A DNA stretch of 64,000 nucleotides. Source: Stenotrophomonas oahuensis (GTDB taxonomy: Bacteria > Pseudomonadota > Gammaproteobacteria > Xanthomonadales > Xanthomonadaceae). Within the stretch, counting starts at the first letter, position 1; the number at the start of each line of letters is the position of its first letter. The position numbers and the translations under genes are program-made. The DNA is taken from NCBI RefSeq assembly GCF_031834595.1, contig NZ_CP115541.1, forward strand, positions 2,846,501-2,910,500, given 5' to 3'. Of the stretch, positions 53,298 through 61,814 are shown in pieces. The notes under the pieces are model-generated. The model did no database searches, was not told the DNA's origin, and saw only the letters and a program-made list of their open reading frames with translations.

Positions 53298-54671
53298 ATG
53301 AAGACGCTTCTTGCGATGGCAATGCTGGCCACTTCCGCGCCGGCGCTGGCCACCACCCCCGATTCCGATGCCGGTCGCCAGTGGCTGGCCGGCGACCACC
53401 ACGTTCACAGCGAATGGAGCGTGGAGTGGGACCGCAGCACCACGCCACCAACCCCGATTCGCGGCGGCGACTCCTCCTACAGCCGCAGCCGCAATGCGGC
53501 CCAGGCCAAGGCCTTCGGCCTGCGCTGGATGGTTCATACCGATCACGGTGGCCCCGGTCATTCCGTGGTGACCCGCGACCACGCCTACCCGGCACTGCTG
53601 CAGGCCCGGGTCGATGTGCCCGACGTGATCCAGTTCAACGGCATGGAATTCGACGTGCCGGCCGGCGAGCATGCCTCGCTGATCATCGCTCCGGGTCCGG
53701 ACGAGCGTGACCAGCTGGTCACCGCCGAGCGTGACTACAGCCGCAGCGAACCGCTGCAGGGCAGCCGCGATACGCAGCAGGAGATGCTGGCCGCGCTGGG
53801 CTATCTGGATGGGCTGCAGCCGCAGCCTCTGATGCTGATCAACCATCCCTCACGTACCGCCACCGGCGTGGGTGTCTGGGGCAAGGTCACCCCGGAAGAG
53901 CTGCGCAGCTGGCATGCCGCTGCCCCGCAGGTGCTGGTCGGCATGGAAGGAGCCCCCGGCCACCAGGGCATCCGCAGCGAGCGCGGCCTGTATCGGAACA
54001 AGGCGGCACCGACCTTTGGCGGCTTCGACCAGATGACCGCGCAGGTCGGCGGCATCTGGGACCAGATGCTGGCCGACGGTCTGCGCTTCTGGATCACCGC
54101 CAGCTCGGACTCGCACGTCAACGTGCGCGATGGCGGCCGCGATTACGACCCGGGCGAGTACAGCAAGACCTACGCCTGGGCCCGGCCGGAGGCCGATGAC
54201 ATCCTGGACAGCCTGCGCCATGGCCGCACGTTCGCGGTGACCGGTGACCTGGTCGACCGGGTGGAGCTGTCGGTCGGCGAGGGTACCCGTTCGGCTACGC
54301 TCGGCGAGACCCTGCCGGTGTCGGCCGATGGCACGCTGCAGGTAAAACTGCGCGTGCGCCAGCCGAACGTCCCCAATGCGAATGGTGACCGACCGGCGCT
54401 GAAGCTGATCGAGCTGGTGGTGGGGGGCAAGGGTGCTGACGGCGCGTTGAAGATGCAGTCGCGCCACTTTGCCGCCAGCGACTGGCAGCGTGACGGCGAC
54501 TGGATCAGCGTCACGTGGACGCTGCCGGTACCGGCCAATGGCGGCTTCGTGCGTGCCCGTGGTAACAGCACCGGCGAGCGTGTGGCGCTGGCCGACCTGC
54601 CCGGTGAAGATCCGTGGCAGGACCTGTGGTTCCACTCAAATCCGGTGTTCGTGGAGGTCGCCACGCGTTGA
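53298..54671 (+). CDS. exported PHP-domain metallophosphoesterase (CehA/McbA-like)
   Basis: 457 residues from ATG 53298 with GAGG 7 bases upstream. Signal peptide (LLAMAMLATSAPALAT). PHP metal ligands H-x-H (DHHVHSEWS), HTDHGG, NGMEFDV and SSDSHVN. CehA/McbA-like members cleave carbamates or phosphoesters with three metals. It sits directly after the TonB receptor and probably releases phosphate or a substrate in the periplasm before uptake, so the pair is likely coordinately induced. Confidence 0.85.
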   Translation: MKTLLAMAMLATSAPALATTPDSDAGRQWLAGDHHVHSEWSVEWDRSTTPPTPIRGGDSSYSRSRNAAQAKAFGLRWMVHTDHGGPGHSVVTRDHAYPALLQARVDVPDVIQFNGMEFDVPAGEHASLIIAPGPDERDQLVTAERDYSRSEPLQGSRDTQQEMLAALGYLDGLQPQPLMLINHPSRTATGVGVWGKVTPEELRSWHAAAPQVLVGMEGAPGHQGIRSERGLYRNKAAPTFGGFDQMTAQVGGIWDQMLADGLRFWITASSDSHVNVRDGGRDYDPGEYSKTYAWARPEADDILDSLRHGRTFAVTGDLVDRVELSVGEGTRSATLGETLPVSADGTLQVKLRVRQPNVPNANGDRPALKLIELVVGGKGADGALKMQSRHFAASDWQRDGDWISVTWTLPVPANGGFVRARGNSTGERVALADLPGEDPWQDLWFHSNPVFVEVATR

Positions 54672-54731
54672 CCTTGGCCGTGGGAGTGGTAGGTTTGCCA
54701 GCACGACCACTTCCGCTGACAAGGAACGCAC

Positions 54732-55178
54732 ATGAAGTACCTGTTGAGTCTGCTGGCCCTGATGTGGGTGACGACGGCGTCTGCGACATCCGTTGCGCCC
54801 ATGACGCTGGAGCAGATCGTCGCGCAGTCCGACGCGGCGGTGATAGCCAAGATCGAGGCGGTCGACATGGTGGACGGTCAGGGGCGCCAGGTGACCGACC
54901 CGGCGGCCCGCACCGGCCCGGGCAGCGACAATCAGATTCGTCTGCATCTGGTGTTGGACGAGGCGGTGTTCACGCGCACCGGCCCAGTGCCGGTGCGCAT
55001 TACCGTGCCACTCTGGCAGATGTGGCATTACGACCTCGGCCAGATCCAGCGCCAGGTCGGGCAGAAGTCCATCTTTCTGCTCAAGGGGCAGAAATACACG
55101 TTTGAGCCTGCCTACTACAACGATTTCCAGCGCCCGCGGAGTGAAGGCAGGAAGATCCGCAAGCTGGTCGGGCTTTGA
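54732..55178 (+). CDS. exported hypothetical protein
   Basis: 148 residues. Signal peptide (MKYLLSLLALMWVTTASATS). The mature part is a beta-rich domain (LEQIVAQSDAAVIAKIEAVD; PVPVRITVPLWQMWHYDLGQ; QKSIFLLKGQKYTFEPAYYN) reminiscent of the small adhesion-like DUFs that follow TonB receptor loci, with no catalytic residues seen. Function unknown. Confidence 0.75.
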   Translation: MKYLLSLLALMWVTTASATSVAPMTLEQIVAQSDAAVIAKIEAVDMVDGQGRQVTDPAARTGPGSDNQIRLHLVLDEAVFTRTGPVPVRITVPLWQMWHYDLGQIQRQVGQKSIFLLKGQKYTFEPAYYNDFQRPRSEGRKIRKLVGL

Positions 55179-55266
55179 CAATGTGAATGCAGGGGCAGGG
55201 GCTCTGCACGGCGCGGTCACGTGATCGCGCCGAGGCTGTGGTCATCCGATCCGTTATGGAAGGCAC

Positions 55267-55701
55267 ATGACCACGCTGACCCTGCCAGAACTGGCGAAGA
55301 AGATGGCCCACATCGACTTCTGCCTGCTGCATACGCACGCTGACGAGCGCGAGATCGCCGCGCGTCCGATGAGTAACAACGGCGACGTCGAGTACGACGG
55401 TGACAGCTGGTTCTTCACGCTGGAAAGCGCGGACATGGTCGGCGAGATCATGCGCGAGCCGAAAGTGGCGCTGTCGTTTACCGGCAGCAAGTCCCTGCTG
55501 GGCAAGCCGCCGCTGTTCGTGACAGTGCAGGGCCGGGGCATGGTGATCCGCAGCACAACGCTGATGGAGGAGCACTGGGTGAGCGATCTGAAGCGCTGGT
55601 TCGAGCAGGGCGTCGATACGCCGGGGCTGGTGCTGATCCGGGTCAGCGCGGTGCGCATCCATTATTGGGACGGTGAAGACGAGGGTGAGATCCTGCGTTG
55701 A
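55267..55701 (+). CDS. pyridoxamine 5'-phosphate oxidase-family protein
   Basis: 144 residues of the general stress protein 26 type (ELAKKMAHIDFCLLHTHADE; ARPMSNNGDVEYDGDSWFFT; EPKVALSFTGSKSLLGKPPL), a split-barrel flavin-binding fold. The canonical FMN-phosphate arginines are only partly recognisable, so flavin binding is not certain. Its stop overlaps the TTG start of the following transporter (TTGA), so the two are coupled. Confidence 0.85.
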   Translation: MTTLTLPELAKKMAHIDFCLLHTHADEREIAARPMSNNGDVEYDGDSWFFTLESADMVGEIMREPKVALSFTGSKSLLGKPPLFVTVQGRGMVIRSTTLMEEHWVSDLKRWFEQGVDTPGLVLIRVSAVRIHYWDGEDEGEILR

Positions 55702-56966
55702 GCGCAGCCCCGCACACGCGTTCGATGGTCATCGCCGGGTTGTCCACGGTGGTGGAGTGGTACGACTTCACGCTGTATCTGTACCTGGCGACGGTGTTGT
55801 CGCGGGTGTTCTTCGGTGGCGGTGAGGAAGCGCTGCTGGTCACCCTGGCCGGGTTTGCGGTGTCCTACCTGATGCGCCCGCTTGGCGCGCTGTGCTTCGG
55901 CAGCCTCGGTGACCGTATCGGCCGGCGCTGGATGCTGCTGGCATCCATGATCCTGATGACGGCGGCGATGTTGGCCACCGCGTTGTTGCCGACGTTTGCC
56001 AGCATCGGTGTGAGCGCCGGCGTGTTGTTGTTGCTGCTGCGCTGTGTGATGGCGTTTTCGGTCGGTGGCGAATACACGGGCGTGGTGGCCTATCTGCTGG
56101 AAAGTGTTCCGCCCCGCCGGCGTGGTCTGGTGACCTCGCTGGCGTCCGCAGCCAGCGAAATTGGCGCGTTGTTGGCCGTCGGTGTCTCCGCACTGACCGT
56201 GGCATTGCTCAGCGATGCACAGCTGGCGGCATGGGGCTGGCGGATTCCCTTCTTCGTCGGCGCGGCCTTGGCCGGCGTGATTCTGGTGGCGCGCTCCACC
56301 CTGCATGAGTCACCGGAGTTCATCCGCCAACGCGAGGTCGGCACGGTGCCGAAGACACCCATCCGGGATACCTGGCGGCATCATCGCGGTGCGGTGGTAC
56401 GCACCTTCGCGGTGTCCGCGCTCGGCTCGATCACCTACTACGTGGGTATCACCTACGTGCCTGCTTTCCTGGGTTCGATGAGCGAGGTCAGCGAGGCGAC
56501 CGCCTTATGGCTGTCCACCGTGGCGGCGGTGGCGGTGATTGTCGTCACCCCGTTGTTCGGGGCCCTGTCAGACTGGATAGGGCGGCGGCCGCTCCTGATC
56601 GCGCTCGCCGTGTTGTCAGCATTGCTGCCGTTGGGCTTGTTCGCGCTGATGGGCGAGGGCGGCGTGGTGGAGATTGCCGTGGGGGCTGTGGTGCTGGCCG
56701 CGCTGGCCGGTGGCGTGAGCGCGGTCGCTGCGCCGGCCACGGCCGAGCAGTTCCCCGGCGAGGGGCGATTGAGCGGGCTGGCGCTGGGGGTCACCGTGGC
56801 CACCGCGTTCTTTGGTGGGGCGACGCCCTTGCTGGCTGAACTGCTGGTGCGCCAGACCGGCTGGGCCGGGGCACCTGGCGCGATGATCGCGCTGGTCGCG
56901 GTGGTGGTACTGCCGGCGTTGTGGACGCTGCGCGAAACCCGACCGACGCGCGACACCTCCGCGTAG
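55698..56966 (+). CDS. MHS-family MFS transporter (organic-acid:H+ symporter)
   Basis: 422 residues from TTG 55698. Diagnostic MHS motifs: STVVEWYDFTLYLYLATVLS in TM1 and GDRIGRRWML in the first loop, repeated GRRPLLIALA in the second half; 12 membrane segments. The branch carries alpha-ketoglutarate, citrate or similar acids. The upstream gene overlaps its start. The stop TAG (56964-56966) is part of a GTAG repeat. Confidence 0.88.
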   Translation: MSAAPHTRSMVIAGLSTVVEWYDFTLYLYLATVLSRVFFGGGEEALLVTLAGFAVSYLMRPLGALCFGSLGDRIGRRWMLLASMILMTAAMLATALLPTFASIGVSAGVLLLLLRCVMAFSVGGEYTGVVAYLLESVPPRRRGLVTSLASAASEIGALLAVGVSALTVALLSDAQLAAWGWRIPFFVGAALAGVILVARSTLHESPEFIRQREVGTVPKTPIRDTWRHHRGAVVRTFAVSALGSITYYVGITYVPAFLGSMSEVSEATALWLSTVAAVAVIVVTPLFGALSDWIGRRPLLIALAVLSALLPLGLFALMGEGGVVEIAVGAVVLAALAGGVSAVAAPATAEQFPGEGRLSGLALGVTVATAFFGGATPLLAELLVRQTGWAGAPGAMIALVAVVVLPALWTLRETRPTRDTSA

Positions 56967-57112
56967 GGACACGCCATGCGTGTCCTCGGGGTATCTGGCC
57001 GTGCGATGGACACGCATGGCGTGTCCCTACGGGATATCTGGCCGTGCGATGGACACGGATGGCGTGTCCCTACAAGGTCGGGTCCGCGAAGCCACGCAGG
57101 GCGTGGCTCTAC
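56963..57112. repeat. cluster of GTAG REPs with a 43-bp tandem duplication
   Basis: Four elements: 56963-56985, then inverted copies at 57008-57030 and 57051-57073 that, with their flanks (atatctggccgtgcgat), form a 43-bp tandem repeat, and a gccacgc-type element at 57088-57112. The second tandem copy has a point change in its core (cacgg for cacgc). Confidence 0.85.
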
Positions 57113-57125
57113 GAGAGGGGGGGGA

Positions 57126-57845
57126 TCAGGTTCCGCCTTCCGTCGGCAACGGGGCAGGCACGTTCAACAATCCCCCCGCCGCCACATACGCCGCCAGCGC
57201 CTGCCCCTGGCTCAACAGATGCCGCTCCATGGTCTGCCCGGCTGCCACCGCATCGCGCTGCCGGAAACACGCCATCAGCTCCCGATGTTCGGCCAGCGAC
57301 TGCGCCGTCCGCCCCGGTGCCAGCAGCTGGCGGCCGCGGTGCATCTTCAGAATGCGATGCAGGTCATGGGTGATCCGGATCAGCCACGGGTTCCCCGCGT
57401 AATGCTGCACCGTCTCGTGGATCAGGTAGTTGTTGCGGTAGTACTCGGCGATGTTGCCTTCCGCCGCCGCATCTTCCATCGCCGCATGCAGCTCTTCCAG
57501 CTGCTGCACGCCGGCATCGTCGATGTTCTTCACCGCCTCGTGCGCGCAACGGCCTTCCAGCATCGCCATCACCGGGAACAGCTGGTTCAGGTCTTCCAGC
57601 GTCAAACGCGTCACCCGCGCGCCGCGCCCGGCATCGATCTGCACCAGGCCTTCCGCTGCCAGAAGCTTCAGTGCCTCGCGCAGCGGAGTGCGGCTGATCG
57701 TGAGTTCCTCGCACAGGGCGGGTTCGTCGATCCATTCACCTGGGGGGAGGCGGTAGTCGTAGATCCGTTCGCGCACGTGCTCGGCGACCTCTTCGTAGAG
57801 AGGGGCCTTTTTTTTCGGGGAGCGCGGGGCGGGGGCGATGGCCAT
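57126..57845 (-). CDS. GntR-family regulator of malonate decarboxylase (MdcY-like)
   Basis: 239 residues. N-terminal winged HTH (HVRERIYDYRLPPGEWIDEP; LTISRTPLREALKLLAAEGL) and a C-terminal FadR-type helical domain with metal ligands around NNYLIHETVQHYAGNP. It is the last gene of the mdc cluster, downstream of the carrier gene on the same strand, and probably represses it in the absence of malonate. A hairpin (57866-57895) lies in the gap before it. Confidence 0.88.
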   Translation of the reverse strand: MAIAPAPRSPKKKAPLYEEVAEHVRERIYDYRLPPGEWIDEPALCEELTISRTPLREALKLLAAEGLVQIDAGRGARVTRLTLEDLNQLFPVMAMLEGRCAHEAVKNIDDAGVQQLEELHAAMEDAAAEGNIAEYYRNNYLIHETVQHYAGNPWLIRITHDLHRILKMHRGRQLLAPGRTAQSLAEHRELMACFRQRDAVAAGQTMERHLLSQGQALAAYVAAGGLLNVPAPLPTEGGT

Positions 57846-57865
57846 GGGGGAATTGTAGTGGGTTG

Positions 57866-57895
57866 GCGGGATTCGGGTTGGGGAGCGAATCCCGC
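57866..57895. other. 10-bp inverted repeat between carrier and GntR genes
   Basis: GCGGGATTCG-ggttggggag-CGAATCCCGC, a perfect stem with a 10-base loop in the 56-base gap. Without a U-tract it could be a processing or attenuation hairpin, or a GntR-binding dyad. Confidence 0.5.
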
Positions 57896-57901
57896 AGCCC
57901 C

Positions 57902-59257
57902 CTACATCCAGCCCGGGACGACGAACAGCAGCCAGGCCAGCAGGGGGCCGAAGGCGACGACCAGGCCGCTGTAGATCAGGAACTGGCGGAACAGGGATTC
58001 GCGCTCTTCCTTGGCCGCCGATGCCACCACCAGTGCACCGTTGGTCGAGAAGGGGCTGACGTCCACGATCGTCGAGGACACCGCCAGCGCGCAGATCACC
58101 CCGGCCGCGCCCAGGTGACCCTGCATCAGGAACGGCACCGCCAGCGGAATCGTCGCACCCAGCACCGCCGCCGATGAGGCGAACGCCGACACGATGCCAC
58201 CCACGTAGCAGACCAGCAGCGCGCCCAGCAGCGGAATGCCGATGTCCGACACCCCGTTGCCGATGAAGTCCACCGCGCCCGCCTTTTCCAGCACGCCCAC
58301 GTAAGTCACCACGCCGCAGATCAGCAGTACCGTCGACCAGCTGATGCCATCCACCGCACCCTTCTGGCTCTTCGGCGACAGCAATGCCAACGCCACCGCC
58401 ACCGTGATCGACACCAGACCCACGTTGAGGTTGTAGATCAACGCCGCCACGCCCAGCCCCACCAGCCCCACCAGCGTGAACAGGCGTTCGCGCGTGATGC
58501 CGACTGCTTCCAGCGCATCCGGATCATTGGACAGCGTGCCACCGCCCGCCGAGACCAGCGCACCGTGGCCTTCAATCGCGAACTGGCGTGACGACGCCTG
58601 CGGGCCACCGGCCAGTGCCAGTTCGCCACCCGCCACCGTGACCGAACCCCGACGCATCAGTGCAATGCCACCGAAGGCGAAGAAGCAGATCACCGACATC
58701 ATGAAGTTGAAGCCCAGGCTGGTCAGGAACACCGCCATCTCGGTCACTTCCAACCCCGCCTTCTGCACCACCCCGTTGGTGATGCTGCCGTACACGCTGA
58801 TCGGCGAGAAGCCACCCGCCTGCGCGCCATGGATCACCAGCAGGCCCATCAGCAGCGGATTGATCTTGTATTGCTTGGCAAAGCGCAGTGCCACCGGACC
58901 GATGATCGCCACCGCCGCCGGACCCAGCGCGCCGAATGCCGTCAGCAGCGCCGTGACCACGAACATCACCCACGGAATCGCCACGATGCGTCCGCGCACC
59001 GCACGAACTGCCCAGTGCACCAGCAGGTCGATGGTGCCGTTCTTCTGTGCGATCGCGAACAGGTAGGTGATGCCGACCAGGGTCAGGAACAGATCGCCCG
59101 GGAAGCCAGCCAGCACCGCCTTGCCCTCCATGCCGACGAAGATGCCCCCGATGATGAAGGCCAATGCGAACGCTACCGCACCCATGTTGATCGGCAGGGC
59201 CGTAGCGATGATGAACATGATCACCAGACCGATGATCGTTGCGACTTGTGGACTCAT
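57902..59257 (-). CDS. malonate/dicarboxylate carrier (MatC/SLC13-like)
   Basis: 451 residues from ATG 59257 with GGGAGG upstream. Start MSPQVATIIGLVIMFIIATA, then LLTAFGALGPAAVAIIGPVA and GLLVIHGAQAGGFSPISVYG typical of the MatC N-terminal domain, and a C-terminal half with AFASSAAVLGATIPLAVPFL. About 12 membrane segments. It would import malonate for the decarboxylase encoded upstream on the same strand. Confidence 0.88.
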   Translation of the reverse strand: MSPQVATIIGLVIMFIIATALPINMGAVAFALAFIIGGIFVGMEGKAVLAGFPGDLFLTLVGITYLFAIAQKNGTIDLLVHWAVRAVRGRIVAIPWVMFVVTALLTAFGALGPAAVAIIGPVALRFAKQYKINPLLMGLLVIHGAQAGGFSPISVYGSITNGVVQKAGLEVTEMAVFLTSLGFNFMMSVICFFAFGGIALMRRGSVTVAGGELALAGGPQASSRQFAIEGHGALVSAGGGTLSNDPDALEAVGITRERLFTLVGLVGLGVAALIYNLNVGLVSITVAVALALLSPKSQKGAVDGISWSTVLLICGVVTYVGVLEKAGAVDFIGNGVSDIGIPLLGALLVCYVGGIVSAFASSAAVLGATIPLAVPFLMQGHLGAAGVICALAVSSTIVDVSPFSTNGALVVASAAKEERESLFRQFLIYSGLVVAFGPLLAWLLFVVPGWM

Positions 59258-59322
59258 GCGCCCTCCCAGACACCTGACTCGCGTACAGCACGGATGGGGG
59301 ACCGCCATCCACGGGGTAAAAC

Positions 59323-59345
59323 CAGCCGGGCAAGTCCGGCGTTAC
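59323..59345. repeat. decayed GTAG REP supplying the mdcH stop
   Basis: cagccgggcaagtccggcgt then tac: a mutated copy of the element at 4369-4392 (aagtccggc for aagcccggc; gttac for ctac). The GTAG has become GTAA, and its TAA is the mdcH stop codon (59342-59344). Confidence 0.7.
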
Positions 59346-60259
59346 AGACGCTCCAGGGCGCGATGCACCCAGGCCGCCGCACCGTCCAGGTGCTGGAACT
59401 CTTCCACCGCGCGCACTTCGCAGCACGGGTAAGCGGAAGCCACCATGCGCGCCAGGGCCGTGCCCGGACCCAGCTGCAGGAACACCCGCGCGCCGCGCTC
59501 GAAGGCCTGGCGCATCACCTGCGCCCACTCGATGGTCTGTGACAGCTGCGCCGCCAGACTGTGCTGCGCCACGGCGGCATCGCGCACCAGGCGCGCATCG
59601 ATGCCCGCCAGCAGCGTCAGCTGCGGTGCCGTCAGCCCGGCCGTGGCCAGTGCGTCTGCAAAGGCGCTGCTGGCGTCCGCCAGCAACGGTGTATGCGCAG
59701 GCACATGGACCGGCAGCGGACGAATTTCCGCATGCCGCGCACCCGCCTGCGCGGCCAGTGCCTGCAGCGCCGGCCTGCGCCCACCCACGATGAAATGGTC
59801 GCTGCCATTGGCAATGGCAATGAAGGCCCCGTGGGCTTCGCATAGCGGTTGCAGGGCATCACGGGTCAGCCCCAGCACCGCCTGCATGCCGGTATCCGGC
59901 GGGCTGGCCTCGTCCATCAACCGCGCGCGCTGCGCAGCGAGCTGCAGGCAGCCCGCCGTATCGATACTGCCGGCAACGGCGTGCGCGGCCAGCTCGCCAA
60001 TGCTGTAGCCGGCCACCAGCAGCGGCACCGGCAACGCCTCGCGCAGCGCCTGCCACTGCGCCAGCGTGGCGGCACACAGCAGCGGTTGCGCCTGCGCGTT
60101 GTCGAAGCGATCGTCGGCACCCGCGGCCTCCACCACGTCGCGCCCGAGTACCGCGCACGCCGCGGCCATGACCTCGCGTGCAGCGGGGTAGGGACGCGCC
60201 CGTTCGAACATCGCCGCGTGCTGCGCGCCTTGTCCGGGGCAGAGCAGGGCCAGGCTCAT
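59342..60259 (-). CDS. mdcH: malonate decarboxylase epsilon subunit (malonyl-CoA:ACP acyltransferase)
   Basis: 305 residues. Acyltransferase fold with LLCPGQGAQHAAMF and the nucleophile motif GYSIGELAAHA (a GxSxG variant), then HVPAHTPLLADASSAFADAL. It loads malonyl onto the acyl-carrier subunit to start the decarboxylation cycle. Start overlaps the mdcB stop by 4 bases. Its stop codon is a TAA derived from a decayed GTAG repeat. Confidence 0.93.
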   Translation of the reverse strand: MSLALLCPGQGAQHAAMFERARPYPAAREVMAAACAVLGRDVVEAAGADDRFDNAQAQPLLCAATLAQWQALREALPVPLLVAGYSIGELAAHAVAGSIDTAGCLQLAAQRARLMDEASPPDTGMQAVLGLTRDALQPLCEAHGAFIAIANGSDHFIVGGRRPALQALAAQAGARHAEIRPLPVHVPAHTPLLADASSAFADALATAGLTAPQLTLLAGIDARLVRDAAVAQHSLAAQLSQTIEWAQVMRQAFERGARVFLQLGPGTALARMVASAYPCCEVRAVEEFQHLDGAAAWVHRALERL

Positions 60260-61167
60260 GCGCCCTCCTGCTGCAGCAGGAACCAGGCGCAGGCCAGCAG
60301 GTCGGCGCTGCCACCCGGACTGAGTCGACGGGCCACGAACCCGGCGTCGATGCGGGCCAGGCGCTGCCGCCAGTCGGCACTGTGCGCGCCGCCTGCGTGC
60401 AGGAACGCGGTCGCTTCGGCCTTTGCCCAGGCCAGCCCGGCCGCACCGCCACGGTGCAGCAGGTTCAGATCATCCACCACCGCCACCAGCTGCATCAGCG
60501 TGTGGCACAGCGCAGCCTCACGCGGCAGCCCTGCACCCAGCGCGTCGCGCAGCGCAGGCACGGTCAGTTCGCGCAGCAGCGGGAAACCGCCCGCAGCTTG
60601 CTCGCGTACGCCAGCGACGCGGTGCTGCGCGCGTGCGCGCTGTCCCGGGCTGTCAGCGTTCAGAGGGGCCTGGATGAGGTCGTCAGCCCAGTGTTGCACC
60701 TGCAGGCAGACCTGTTCGGCCGCCAACGCCGTGCCGCTGTGTGCGCGTCCGCGCGCGGCTGACGCCACCAGCAGACCGAGGCTGAAGATCGCGCCACGGT
60801 GGGTGTTCACGCCGTTTGTGGCGCGCAGCATCGCCGCCTCTGCAGCAATGCCCAGCGTGCGCAACACCTCGAACGGCGCATCCTGTGCACCGGCGCTGGC
60901 GATCTGACGGTAGTAGTGGCGCAGCGCGAACAGGCTGCGCAGGAACGTGCCCGCGTCCATGTCGGCATGGCTGCCCGCACTGAAAGGCGTCACCAGCCCC
61001 GGCTTGGGTGCACACGCCAGTTCAGCGTGCAGGCTGGCAATGGCCAACCGCCCCAGCCGCGCGGTGTCGACCGGATGCACTGTCCGGCGCACGGTAACGG
61101 CCGGATGCGCAACCTGTAGAGCCGGGCCATGCCCGGCTGCCGTTGGAGCAGTCCCCACCGCGTTCAT
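60256..61167 (-). CDS. mdcB: triphosphoribosyl-dephospho-CoA synthase
   Basis: 303 residues, CitG/MdcB family: ELACAPKPGLVTPFSAGSHA, VNTHRGAIFSLGLLVA and GGFPLLRELTVPALR. It makes 2'-(5''-triphosphoribosyl)-3'-dephospho-CoA, the precursor of the ACP prosthetic group, from dephospho-CoA and ATP. Residues about 10-17 (AAGHGPAL) are encoded by a GTAG repeat (61116-61140) lying inside the coding sequence; residue 1 is ATG 61167. Overlaps neighbours by 4 bases on each side. Confidence 0.93.
   Translation of the reverse strand: MNAVGTAPTAAGHGPALQVAHPAVTVRRTVHPVDTARLGRLAIASLHAELACAPKPGLVTPFSAGSHADMDAGTFLRSLFALRHYYRQIASAGAQDAPFEVLRTLGIAAEAAMLRATNGVNTHRGAIFSLGLLVASAARGRAHSGTALAAEQVCLQVQHWADDLIQAPLNADSPGQRARAQHRVAGVREQAAGGFPLLRELTVPALRDALGAGLPREAALCHTLMQLVAVVDDLNLLHRGGAAGLAWAKAEATAFLHAGGAHSADWRQRLARIDAGFVARRLSPGGSADLLACAWFLLQQEGA
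61116..61140. repeat. GTAG REP element inside mdcB
   Basis: gtagagccgggccatgcccg then gctgc, core GCCGGGC-CAT-GCCCGGC at 61121-61137, wholly within the N-terminal coding region of mdcB and read in frame on the minus strand. The leader may instead be untranslated if the true mdcB start lies further in. Confidence 0.85.
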
Positions 61168-61814
61168 GAGCCCACCTCAACGCGCTGGAACAGATCCTCG
61201 CGCTGCGCCAGCATCGCCCCGTCCACGCGCTTGACCAGCACCTGGCGCGCGTCGCTGGCGTACTCGCGCCAGTTCACTGCGCCGCCATCCGGCAGACACA
61301 GCTCACCATCCACACGTCGTGCAAAGGTGCCCTCCCAGGCCTGCAGTCGCGTAACCAGATGGTCAGCCATATCACGGTCGTCGATCTGCCACAGCAGGTC
61401 GATATCCGACCGTGCGTGCACATACTCCAACCCAGTCAGCATCTGCCAGGCGAAGGCACCGAACACACGTGCCGGTGCCATCGCGTGCAGCGCCTGCAAC
61501 GGTAGTGACCAGTCTGCTGCGGCACCCACCAACGGATGCGCCAGCACCGCCTGCAGCGAAATCGGCGGCTGCACCTTCACCACATCGGCCATCGGCACGC
61601 GCAGCGCGAGGCGCTGTTTGCCCTCGGCCGGTGGCAGGGGCACCCCCAGCCGCAGACGTGGATCGGGATCATCGGCGGCGCGACGCGCCACCACTGCCGG
61701 CCAGCCCTGCGCGAGCCACTGCGCCAGGCGCGGGTCCTGCGCTGCCACGTCGGCCCGCCAGTCGGCCTGCGCCGACAGCCAGACCAGCGTGTGGCGGGCG
61801 GGCCGGTCAGGCAT
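61164..61814 (-). CDS. mdcG: phosphoribosyl-dephospho-CoA transferase (holo-ACP synthase)
   Basis: 216 residues from ATG 61814 (MPDRPARHTLVWLSAQADWR); an open frame upstream only shadows mdcE. MdcG family: GLEYVHARSDIDLLWQI carries the D-x-D-type nucleotidyltransferase motif. It attaches the prosthetic group made by MdcB to the MdcC carrier. The start overlaps the mdcE stop by 8 bases; the stop overlaps the mdcB start by 4. Confidence 0.92.
   Translation of the reverse strand: MPDRPARHTLVWLSAQADWRADVAAQDPRLAQWLAQGWPAVVARRAADDPDPRLRLGVPLPPAEGKQRLALRVPMADVVKVQPPISLQAVLAHPLVGAAADWSLPLQALHAMAPARVFGAFAWQMLTGLEYVHARSDIDLLWQIDDRDMADHLVTRLQAWEGTFARRVDGELCLPDGGAVNWREYASDARQVLVKRVDGAMLAQREDLFQRVEVGS

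Noticed and set aside
50138..53356. 1072-residue antisense open frame
   Set aside because: It is the exact shadow of the TonB receptor on the other strand; high GC makes long shadow frames common, and the composition (many Val/Gly/Arg/His) has no protein-like features.
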